From assembly GCA_009026175.1 (NCBI GenBank), contig WBTZ01000007.1, positions 1 to 62,379 of the forward strand: a stretch of DNA of 62,379 nt. The letters are read 5' to 3'. The notes beneath the pieces are model-generated. The model had not been told where the DNA came from. It searched no databases and saw nothing but the letters and a program-made list of their open reading frames with translations. Shown here in pieces: positions 1-5,959 of the stretch. A program made the translations under genes and the position numbers. Within the stretch, counting starts at the first letter, position 1; every line of letters starts with the position of its first letter. Origin of the DNA: Zoogloea sp. Lineage in GTDB: Bacteria > Pseudomonadota > Gammaproteobacteria > Burkholderiales > Rhodocyclaceae.

Positions 1-20
1 CGCCCGCCCCCCGCGGGGGT

Positions 21-53
21 CAAGGAAACTTGGGGCGGCCCGGCGTTTCCTTG
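21..53. repeat. Inverted repeat downstream of orn
   Basis: A perfect 9-bp inverted repeat (CAAGGAAAC at 21-29, GTTTCCTTG at 45-53) with a GC-rich 15-base loop lies just past the orn stop. It could form an RNA hairpin at the end of the orn transcript. There is no U-run on the orn strand, so a role as an intrinsic terminator is uncertain. Nothing else is seen in bases 1-60. Confidence 0.45.
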
Positions 54-60
54 AGGCGGG

Positions 61-606
61 TCAGACCTTGAGGAAGTTGTCCCGGTAGTAGCGCAGCTCG
101 GCGATGGACTCGTGGATGTCGGCCAGGGCCTGGTGGGCGCCCTTCTTCTCGAGGCCCTTGTACACATCCGGACGCCAGCGCCGGGCCAGCTCCTTGAGGG
201 TGGACACGTCCAGGTTGCGGTAGTGGAACCAGTCTTCCAGCTTCGGCATGTAGCGGGCCATGAAGCGGCGGTCCTGGCCGATGGAGTTGCCGCACATCGG
301 CGAGGTGCGCGAGGGGATGTACTGCTTCATGAACTCGAGATAGATCTCCTCGGCCTGGGCTTCACCGATGGTGGAAGCCTTGACCCGGTCGATCAGGCCG
401 GAACGGCCGTGGGTGTTCTTGTTCCATTCATCCATCGCGTCGAGCACCGCGTCCGGCTGGTGCACGGCGATCACCGGGCCTTCGGCCACGATGTCGAGGT
501 TGCCGTTGGTGACGACCATGGCCATCTCGATGATGCGGTCGCTGTCGGGATTGAGGCCGGTCATTTCCATGTCCAGCCAGATGAGGTGATTCTGGTCCTG
601 TGCCAT
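61..606 (-). CDS. orn: Oligoribonuclease (3'-5' exoribonuclease, DEDDh)
   Basis: Cytoplasmic enzyme that degrades 2-5 nt RNA oligomers to mononucleotides, the last step of mRNA decay, and clears linear pGpG from c-di-GMP turnover. The 181-residue length is typical. The first acidic pair is in [11 protein letters not shown] (residues 10-20) and the last DEDDh box is in [10 protein letters not shown] near the C-terminus. The ATG (604-606) lies inside the inferred prophage attachment core, so everything upstream of the start codon is now phage DNA. No strong ribosome binding site is visible just before the ATG (upstream bases AACGACAAAATT), which fits loss of the native leader. The family assignment is very secure. 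Confidence 0.97.
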   Translation of the reverse strand: MAQDQNHLIWLDMEMTGLNPDSDRIIEMAMVVTNGNLDIVAEGPVIAVHQPDAVLDAMDEWNKNTHGRSGLIDRVKASTIGEAQAEEIYLEFMKQYIPSRTSPMCGNSIGQDRRFMARYMPKLEDWFHYRNLDVSTLKELARRWRPDVYKGLEKKGAHQALADIHESIAELRYYRDNFLKV

Positions 607-609
607 AAT
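598..609 (+). other. attL core (inferred)
   Basis: CTGTGCCATAAT here matches CTCTGCCATAAT at 35384-35395 with one mismatch, in the same orientation, at the two phage/host junctions. It is the longest shared word I found between the junction regions. It includes the orn ATG (reverse complement of CAT at 604-606). The exact crossover needs a phage-free relative for comparison. Confidence 0.6.
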
Positions 610-636
610 TTTGTCGTTGCTTTTGCAATCCCCAGT

Positions 637-666
637 ATTTTAGCGGGTTTTGCGGGGGTCTGTAAG
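637..666 (-). promoter_or_regulatory. Phage-borne promoter-like sequence driving orn
   Basis: On the minus strand, CTTACA (661-666) and TAAAAT (637-642) are separated by 18 bp and point into orn, ending about 30 bp before its ATG. They match the sigma-70 -35 box at 4 of 6 and the -10 box at 5 of 6 positions. The sequence lies inside the prophage, so it would be a replacement promoter for the host gene. Inferred from sequence only. Confidence 0.4.
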
Positions 667-667
667 T

Positions 668-693
668 GACTGTACGCTAAACTGTACGCTACG
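668..693 (+). repeat. Integrase arm-type repeats, left end
   Basis: Two tandem direct repeats, GACTGTACGCTA (668-679) and AACTGTACGCTACG (680-693), lie about 60 bp inside attL. The same motif occurs three times, in the same orientation, inside attR (35284-35335). Paired short repeats near both ends are typical of arm-type binding sites of tyrosine recombinases. Confidence 0.6.
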
Positions 694-756
694 CTTTATG
701 CATATGTAATAAAGCGCTGTGCTCGCGGGTGCCCCGCTCAAAAACGCCCTACAACG

Positions 757-794
757 CAAAAAAGCCCAGCAGTGCATTGTAGCTTGCTGGGCTT
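757..794 (-). terminator. Intrinsic terminator after the H-NS-like gene
   Basis: A perfect 10-bp stem (AAGCCCAGCA 762-771, TGCTGGGCTT 785-794) is followed on the minus strand by a run of T (complement of the A run at 758-763). It ends the leftward transcript of the H-NS-like gene and insulates orn from it. Confidence 0.8.
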
Positions 795-829
795 GTGCTT
801 GCTTGCGCTACAGGGCTTGTAGACGCGTG

Positions 830-1153
830 CTAGGACGTCTTGTTGATGAGCAACTCGTCCAGCTTACCGCCGTTAGCAAGATAGGTTATGACCCACTCCG
901 GCTTGCGACCTTTCCCACTCCAGGTGATATTAGGATCGATACTGGAGCGGTACTTTGCTTCGCCCTTCTTTGCAGGAGCTTTGCTACCCCGAGGCGCGCG
1001 CGGCTTACCGAACACTTCTTCTTCAGTCAGACCGAAGTCACTGATCAACTCTTTAACTTTCTGAAGTGCTTTACCATGCTCTTCGACTTGAAGCTTAGCG
1101 ATCTGCTCCGCAAGAGACTTTTGTTGTTCGAGCAATTCCTTGAGCGTGGCCAT
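830..1153 (-). CDS. H-NS family nucleoid-associated protein (phage-borne)
   Basis: The product is 107 residues. The N-terminal two thirds is helical and rich in Glu/Lys/Leu, the usual oligomerisation region. The C-terminus carries the H-NS DNA-binding signature (DPNITWSGKGRKPEW), which contacts A+T-rich minor grooves. I chose the ATG at 1151-1153 because AGGAA lies 6 bases upstream; the ATG at 1157-1159 is too close to it. Phage and plasmid H-NS paralogues commonly silence A+T-rich cargo or modulate host H-NS. Here it could keep the prophage quiet, which matters because no CI-type repressor was found; that role is inference. Confidence 0.9.
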   Translation of the reverse strand: MATLKELLEQQKSLAEQIAKLQVEEHGKALQKVKELISDFGLTEEEVFGKPRAPRGSKAPAKKGEAKYRSSIDPNITWSGKGRKPEWVITYLANGGKLDELLINKTS

Positions 1154-1250
1154 CGGCATTTCCTATTAAGTTAGTGCATAAACCTTATCACATACACCGC
1201 TAACGTCAAGCAAAGTAATGCCGTAAAGCTTAACAACGCTGCAAAGTGTT

Positions 1251-1565
1251 TTAGTGCATGCATGATCTTGGCCCCTTTAAGTGCTCACGTGCGCCACTTG
1301 CCCACTCGCGCTTACGTGCTTCTGCGATGTTACCTCCGAAGGTCTGTATGAACACATTGCTGACCTCATAAGCACCTTCGTCGTTGATGCGGGACATGCA
1401 GTACCTGTCCTTGCCCTTGCCCCGCTCTGTAAGCCTGCCTGAGCTAAGCCATACGTTAAGCCATTCGTCGAACGATAAATCGAAACTAATGCCTCGTGTC
1501 TTAGCTGTGTTGCGCTGCGCCTTGTAGGCATCTAGTAAAGATTCGTATAAGTCTTGTTCTTGCAT
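1251..1565 (-). CDS. Small HNH/homing-endonuclease-like phage protein
   Basis: The product is 104 residues and starts at ATG 1563-1565, preceded by AAAGGAGA. The central segment (KDRYCMSRINDEGAYEVSNV, then FIQTFGGN) resembles the pattern 'Y-x-M-x-R-x-x-D-x-G-x-Y-x-x-x-N-V' in small phage proteins linked to HNH-type homing nucleases. A full HNH catalytic triad is not clear, so it may be a DNA-binding or degenerate form. It lies between the H-NS gene and the operator-bearing divergent region and is transcribed leftward. Confidence 0.6.
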   Translation of the reverse strand: MQEQDLYESLLDAYKAQRNTAKTRGISFDLSFDEWLNVWLSSGRLTERGKGKDRYCMSRINDEGAYEVSNVFIQTFGGNIAEARKREWASGAREHLKGPRSCMH

Positions 1566-1652
1566 GATTGTCTCCTTTGTTTGCTATCAAAAGTATTTAG
1601 AAGACACCCCCAAAAACACCCTTCAAATGCCCCGATTTTGAGCCGTTTTGAA

Positions 1653-1780
1653 AAAGACGTCTTAAACCACCGGATAAGTCATGCTGCCGCTACTCACATA
1701 GCGGCGCGGTGCAATCACGAATTTCTTCATGCATTAGCGGCGTCGAAAACGCAGGGTTTTTCCCCTAAAGACGTCTTAAA
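1653..1780. promoter_or_regulatory. Pair of AAGACGTCTT palindromes in divergent promoter region
   Basis: The 14-mer AAAGACGTCTTAAA occurs twice, at 1653-1666 and 1767-1780, 114 bp apart. Its core AAGACGTCTT is a perfect palindrome, as expected for a dimeric repressor or activator. The pair occupies the 258-bp non-coding gap between the leftward HNH-like gene and the rightward gpZ-like gene. The binding protein is unknown. Confidence 0.6.
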
Positions 1781-1823
1781 TCGTTAGCCGCCTCTGTGTA
1801 AATAACAACACAAGGAGAACAAG

Positions 1824-2417
1824 ATGAGCATACAAGGAGACGAGGAACTCATTATCAAGCTGAGAGAGCTTGAGTTGAAGTCGCCATCAGTCGTAGCAAA
1901 AACCTTGACTGGATTGGCCTACGATATACGAGCAGAGACACAGCGCAGGTTGCCGACATGGGTGAATCTAAAACGTCAGTTCTTAGCCAATGCCGTCGTT
2001 TATGAAGCAGCAAATGAAAACGACTTGACTGCACGTGTTGGCTTTGACAAGCGTGCGAACTTCGCAAAGCTACTGGAAGAAGGCGGAACACGTAGGTCGC
2101 TCAGTGGCAAAAGCATTGCTGTGCCTACTGCGGATCTACGGAGAAATTCCGCAGGTGGCATCACAGCGGGCAACAGGCCGGCAGCACTGTTGCAGAAGAA
2201 AGGGTACTTCGCTGGCAAACCAGAAGGAAACAACAGGCTTGTTGGCTTGTGGAAAGCTGGGACAAAGCGCATCCCGCTCGCTCTCTTATACGTTTTTAAG
2301 CGTGAGACTACTTACAAGAAGCAATACTTGCACTTCTACGAAACAGCACAGCAGGTAGCCAGTCAGAACGTTGAAAGCCGAATGCAGAAAGAAATCACAC
2401 GCTTGCATAGTAAATAA
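1824..2417 (+). CDS. Tail completion protein gpZ / HK97 gp10-like (displaced)
   Basis: The product is 197 residues and starts at ATG after ACAAGGAG. Its helical N-terminus, basic middle (GFDKRANFAKLLEEGGTRRS) and 'IAVP...RIPLALLYVFKR' region match the layout of lambda gpZ (192 residues) and HK97 gp10-type proteins, which join the tail to the head connector. In lambda this gene sits between FII and U. Here that slot is empty and the gene lies 14 kb upstream, behind a separate regulatory region. Family assignment is by overall pattern and moderately confident. Confidence 0.6.
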   Translation: MSIQGDEELIIKLRELELKSPSVVAKTLTGLAYDIRAETQRRLPTWVNLKRQFLANAVVYEAANENDLTARVGFDKRANFAKLLEEGGTRRSLSGKSIAVPTADLRRNSAGGITAGNRPAALLQKKGYFAGKPEGNNRLVGLWKAGTKRIPLALLYVFKRETTYKKQYLHFYETAQQVASQNVESRMQKEITRLHSK

Positions 2418-2421
2418 GTTC

Positions 2422-2775
2422 GTGAAAAGAGACATCAAACCCGGAGCAAGCAATTTCAATGACTATCACCTGGGGGCACAGCAGTCCCCAGAAGTCCGAC
2501 AGCTAATCATTGATGCGCTAACTGGCTACAAGAAGACAAGAAGCAAAAGGATCACCTTGCACAAGCCATTGCAAACCCAAGTAATGCCACCTGTGCTTGC
2601 TGTAGAGGATGAGAAGTTAAAAGTAGGAAGGCCACGCAAAAACCGTGTAGTGCAAACGCCGAATGGCATTTTTGACTCCCTAGAAGAAGCAGCAGCGTTC
2701 TACGATGTATCAGCAGGAGCAATTAAGGGCCGTATGATCAAAAAGCCCGCTAGGTATTACTACATTGATAAATAA
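2422..2775 (+). CDS. NUMOD/IENR1-type DNA-binding protein
   Basis: The C-terminal 40 residues (TPNGIFDSLEEAAAFYDVSA, then GAIKGRM) match the helix-turn-helix modules of homing endonucleases, where 'P-x-G-x-F-x-S-x-x-E-A-A' precedes a recognition helix. No GIY-YIG or HNH catalytic domain is present, so it may be a stand-alone DNA-binding remnant. The start is uncertain. GTG at 2422 follows the previous stop by four bases; a TTG at 2371 would overlap the preceding gene. The product is 117 residues from the GTG. Confidence 0.55.
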   Translation: MKRDIKPGASNFNDYHLGAQQSPEVRQLIIDALTGYKKTRSKRITLHKPLQTQVMPPVLAVEDEKLKVGRPRKNRVVQTPNGIFDSLEEAAAFYDVSAGAIKGRMIKKPARYYYIDK

Positions 2776-2834
2776 AAGCGTCAGCAGAACAGATCGGGAA
2801 ATTTGCCTACTGACAATTTTGTTTTCTAAAAGCT

Positions 2835-2869
2835 AAACCCCCGGAGGTGTCAGACTTCGGGGGTTTTTT
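2835..2869 (+). terminator. Intrinsic terminator
   Basis: ACCCCCG (2837-2843) pairs with CGGGGGT (2858-2864) and TTTTT follows. It closes the gpZ-like/NUMOD transcription unit. Confidence 0.8.
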
Positions 2870-2969
2870 ATGCTGCAAAGAACCATAGCGCGGCCTAGGT
2901 TCTTGTCATAGCTCACTCTAGGCGTTAGAGTAGCCCTTCACTGGACATTCTAAAATAAAGGGAGAAAAC

Positions 2970-4424
2970 GTGGATAGCTATTTCAAGGATTACAAGCCTC
3001 TTAGAAACTATATCAACAAACACAATCCATATGATGCACTAGGCGTTGTCTGGAGAATGGCAAAGCAATTCGAACTAGCACCAGCAAACAAGAAGTACGA
3101 AATAACGCTTCCTAACAATACGATGATATCGCCCTGGGACCTCCCTTTGATTGTCAGGGAGACCGTTCTTAATGGCGACCCTTTAAGCAAAAGGAAGTTA
3201 GATCAAATTAGCTTTTTAACAATCGTTACAGGGTACATAAGAAGCATAACCGGCGAAGCAGATGAACGCTCGCTTGAGAAAAACAACGTTTTAGTGGAAA
3301 TGGTAAAGCTATTTCACAGACAGTTTCCCCGCCAAGGCAACATCGAGATATTTAGGTACTTAAGGTACCTAAAACTCTACTCCGCTAATGAGATAACCCC
3401 GTACTTCGAAGGAAAGTACGGTCTTACCATCAAAGAATTCACTCGCATAGCAATGGCTCTGATTGCTCAAGCTAAAGCCTCAGTCGATGTGTCCGAAATT
3501 TATGGCCTACATGAGCTAGGAGTTCCTAACGATAAGGCGCGACAATTCTTAGAAAAGCTGACCATACACATTGACCACCTTAAAGGAAAATATGAAGAAG
3601 GGAAAGCGTTCGACAAGAACTGGGAGTACGCATGGAACCCATTAGAGGCTCAGCCTCTTATTCGAATTAGAGATAAGATACTCTGCCCAGTTCCAGAGAT
3701 GCTGTTCAATCGCTTCGGCTTTGGCATGTATTACGACTTGTGCAAACTACCAGGATTTGACAATGCCTGGGGGAACACGTTTGAAAAATATGTAGGCGAA
3801 GTACTGGAGACGGTATTCGCAGGAACGTTATACGTAATACACGAAGAAAACCCCTACACCGTTAGCGGGCAAAGGCGTGATGGCGTTGATTGGATACTTG
3901 AAGGTCCAGATGGAAATGTCTTTATCGAGTGCAAGGCAAAGCGGATGGGCCAGCTGTCGCGCGACAATGCGGACGTAGAAGCGATCAGTAAGGAAGTGCA
4001 GATACTCGCTGATGCAGTTGTTCAGCTATACGAGAATGTTGAATACGCATTAAGTGGAAAAACAAACTGGAAGCCAAACGACTTACCTTCTTACTTGCTA
4101 GTGATCACACTCGAAGACTGGTATATATCTACAGAGCCCGTGCTTGATATGCTAGAAGCGGCCGTACGAGAGAAGTTGCAACAAGCTAACCTTAGCTTGG
4201 ATTTACTTGAAAAGTGGCCCTATGGAATCATCTCCGCACGCGAGTTCGAAGATATTTCATCAGTAGTATGCGAAGTTGGTGTCAAACAATTCTTCTTAGA
4301 AAAAAACACAACCAAATATAGAGCCTACTTCTGGATTCAGTATGCCAAAGAGAATTTCCCAAGCAATGTCAGAAAGAATGCTTTGCAGATGATGAAAAAA
4401 GAGATTCTCAACATTGCAAGGTAA
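2970..4424 (+). CDS. PD-(D/E)XK nuclease-like protein, possible defence gene
   Basis: The product is 484 residues and starts at GTG with AAGGGAGA upstream. A restriction-type nuclease signature is visible: D304 and D307 in RRDGVDWILEG, then IECKAK with E320 and K322, giving the D-(x)n-E-x-K active site preceded by beta-strand-like residues. The first ~260 residues are mainly helical and unrecognised; they may be a sensor or DNA-binding module. The gene stands alone between two terminators with its own promoter region, like a cargo gene rather than part of the phage core. Function is inferred. Mrr-like restriction or an abortive-infection nuclease are the main options. Confidence 0.7.
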   Translation: MDSYFKDYKPLRNYINKHNPYDALGVVWRMAKQFELAPANKKYEITLPNNTMISPWDLPLIVRETVLNGDPLSKRKLDQISFLTIVTGYIRSITGEADERSLEKNNVLVEMVKLFHRQFPRQGNIEIFRYLRYLKLYSANEITPYFEGKYGLTIKEFTRIAMALIAQAKASVDVSEIYGLHELGVPNDKARQFLEKLTIHIDHLKGKYEEGKAFDKNWEYAWNPLEAQPLIRIRDKILCPVPEMLFNRFGFGMYYDLCKLPGFDNAWGNTFEKYVGEVLETVFAGTLYVIHEENPYTVSGQRRDGVDWILEGPDGNVFIECKAKRMGQLSRDNADVEAISKEVQILADAVVQLYENVEYALSGKTNWKPNDLPSYLLVITLEDWYISTEPVLDMLEAAVREKLQQANLSLDLLEKWPYGIISAREFEDISSVVCEVGVKQFFLEKNTTKYRAYFWIQYAKENFPSNVRKNALQMMKKEILNIAR

Positions 4425-4499
4425 CTTAGTAGCTGCTGGTCTACGCAAGAAAATCTAATCCAGAGTCTGATATCTTCGGGGCTCTCATTGAGCAACGCC

Positions 4500-4529
4500 A
4501 AAAGCTGCAAACCCGAAGATTTGCAGCTT
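4500..4529. terminator. Bidirectional terminator between convergent genes
   Basis: A perfect 11-bp stem (AAAGCTGCAAA, TTTGCAGCTTT) with an 8-base loop sits between the nuclease gene and the leftward gene at 4569. Its A/T ends allow it to work on both strands. Confidence 0.65.
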
Positions 4530-4568
4530 TGTATGGCAAACAGTTGCCTAGCTAGTGCTTAAACAGTC

Positions 4569-5153
4569 TTACTGTATGTTGAACCGCGCATGCACTTGCT
4601 TGTCGAAGATGTCAAGCCAGTTGCTATTCAATAACGCATTCGCGTCGGCAGTAAGGCCAGGCACTTTAGCGTCGGCGAGCAAACTGTGGCGAGCAGCTTC
4701 GTGCAAATACTCGGCTGCGGTGTGGTACTGCGCATTAAGCATTACTTTCTTGAGAAAGTCTGCCTCGGCATCGCTGCACATGTGCAAGTTCTGGCCGTAT
4801 ACGTGCGCCTTGAGCACAGAGTGACCGCCGACATACTTGGCTACTTCGCTGTCAGGGTCATCAACATACGCCCTGAGCGATGCCTGGACTTCAATGTAAG
4901 TCTCGCCGTTGTCGTCTACGCGGAAACCGCTGTTGCCTTGGTTCTTCAGGTCAAAGCACTCAAACGGAAACAGCGAGGCCAGCTGGAACATAGTGTTGCT
5001 GTAGGCGAGCTCGCTGCGAGTAATCGCGATGTGCGGCGCGTTAGGGACAAGCAACGGCTGAGAAAAAGTATAGTCCTCGAGCGGCGCAGTGATGGTAATA
5101 GCGCAGCCGTTAAGTGCGATGTTGCTGTTGCTGGTGCTAGTGTTGTATTGCAT
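4569..5153 (-). CDS. Hypothetical prophage protein (194 aa)
   Basis: I do not recognise this family. The start ATG (5151-5153) has AAGGAG eight bases upstream, so translation is likely. The N-terminal half looks beta-rich (alternating polar/hydrophobic, e.g. IALNGCAITITAPLEDYTF). The second half is helical (SDAEADFLKKVMLNAQYHTA). There is no signal peptide or membrane segment. It is divergent from the polymerase gene across the iteron region, so a role in replication control or lysogeny is possible but unsupported. Confidence 0.7.
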   Translation of the reverse strand: MQYNTSTSNSNIALNGCAITITAPLEDYTFSQPLLVPNAPHIAITRSELAYSNTMFQLASLFPFECFDLKNQGNSGFRVDDNGETYIEVQASLRAYVDDPDSEVAKYVGGHSVLKAHVYGQNLHMCSDAEADFLKKVMLNAQYHTAAEYLHEAARHSLLADAKVPGLTADANALLNSNWLDIFDKQVHARFNIQ

Positions 5154-5455
5154 GTGTATTACTCCTTGGTTTCACTCGTAGCGGGCTCCTTTAGCGGCCC
5201 CATGCCGCGTTAATGAATACTGCGAGTAGGCCTATTAAGACAGCCTCAAATATAGAAATCAAGCATTTCGGTGAAACCCAATTTGGGCGTGATATTTTTC
5301 ACGAAAATAGGACCTAAAAACGCCTTTGCATGACAAAAGATCCTTTGAAAACAGACGAGTAATTTTCGCACTAAAAAATAATGATTAAAAAAACATGTTC
5401 ATATATGTTCGAAAATCATTAGCATTTTTTGGCACACAAGACTTTATCTATTCAA

Positions 5456-5613
5456 TGTGCAAAAAAGTCTACGGCTGTGCAGCGACCTTTAAACAGCGAT
5501 TTCAAAACCGGTGTCTACCGGTTGTGCTGTGTGCAAAAAAGTCTACGGCTGTGCAGCGGCGTCGCTAGCGCAGATCTGTGCAAAAAAGTGCTGGATGTGC
5601 AAAAAAGTCTACG
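5456..5613 (+). repeat. Iteron-like repeats, putative prophage replication origin
   Basis: TGTGCAAAAAAGT occurs four times in direct orientation, starting at 5456, 5530, 5577 and 5596. Copies 1 and 2 are identical over 29 bp; copy 4 shares the extension TCTACG. A very A+T-rich stretch (about 5615-5640) follows. The block lies in an 806-bp gene-free gap (5154-5959) directly upstream of a polymerase-like gene, the usual setting of an iteron origin. The rest of the gap holds a short dyad (AATGATT 5380-5386, AATCATT 5414-5420) and the dyad at 5839-5923. Confidence 0.6.
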
Positions 5614-5838
5614 ACTTATAGTATATACATATCGCATTCCACATAGCAGCACATGAGTGCATCATGCAGAGAAGCAGTCACTCGAAGAGGACTTCCTTCT
5701 GCAGCTCGTTAGACGTTTGCTCTTTGACGTCTTCGTCTTCGTTTGCACTGGATTCTTGCTGGGTAAATGCGTTAGGGTAAATCGCTCAAAACATGCCGAT
5801 ATTCGCTGGGGTTTCACGTATATTACTAAATACAGAGC

Positions 5839-5938
5839 AAGCGTTATTAGTGGGTCTTGGATCTCTTTGAACCCTCCTACAGTTTTCATTATTTTCCGGA
5901 TTCAGGACCTACTAATAACGCTTGAATGGGTGTAGGAG
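5839..5938 (+). promoter_or_regulatory. Large dyad with pseudoknot potential in polymerase leader
   Basis: An 18-bp inverted repeat with one mismatch (5839-5856 against 5906-5923) precedes the polymerase ATG by 36 bases. In its loop, CTCCTACA (5874-5881) is complementary to TGTAGGAG (5931-5938), just downstream of the stem and containing an AGGAG. As RNA this could form a pseudoknot or two exclusive structures affecting translation. As DNA the dyad could be an operator or origin hairpin. Confidence 0.5.
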
Positions 5939-5959
5939 CCCACAGCCAAAGGAAAAATA

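Noticed and set aside
622-630. TGCAATC shared by the left and right phage junctions as the att core
   Set aside because: It is only 7 bp and likely by chance in regions this size; the 12-bp TGCCATAAT-containing repeat is longer and better placed.
5456-5613. CRISPR array
   Set aside because: Only four copies with unequal spacing (74, 47, 19), no cas genes, and repeat extensions that differ; iterons fit better.
5657-5935. 92-residue plus-strand frame in the iteron/leader region with a hydrophobic stretch
   Set aside because: It has no ribosome binding site, covers the large dyad, and has no recognisable domain; the region is better explained as non-coding origin and leader.
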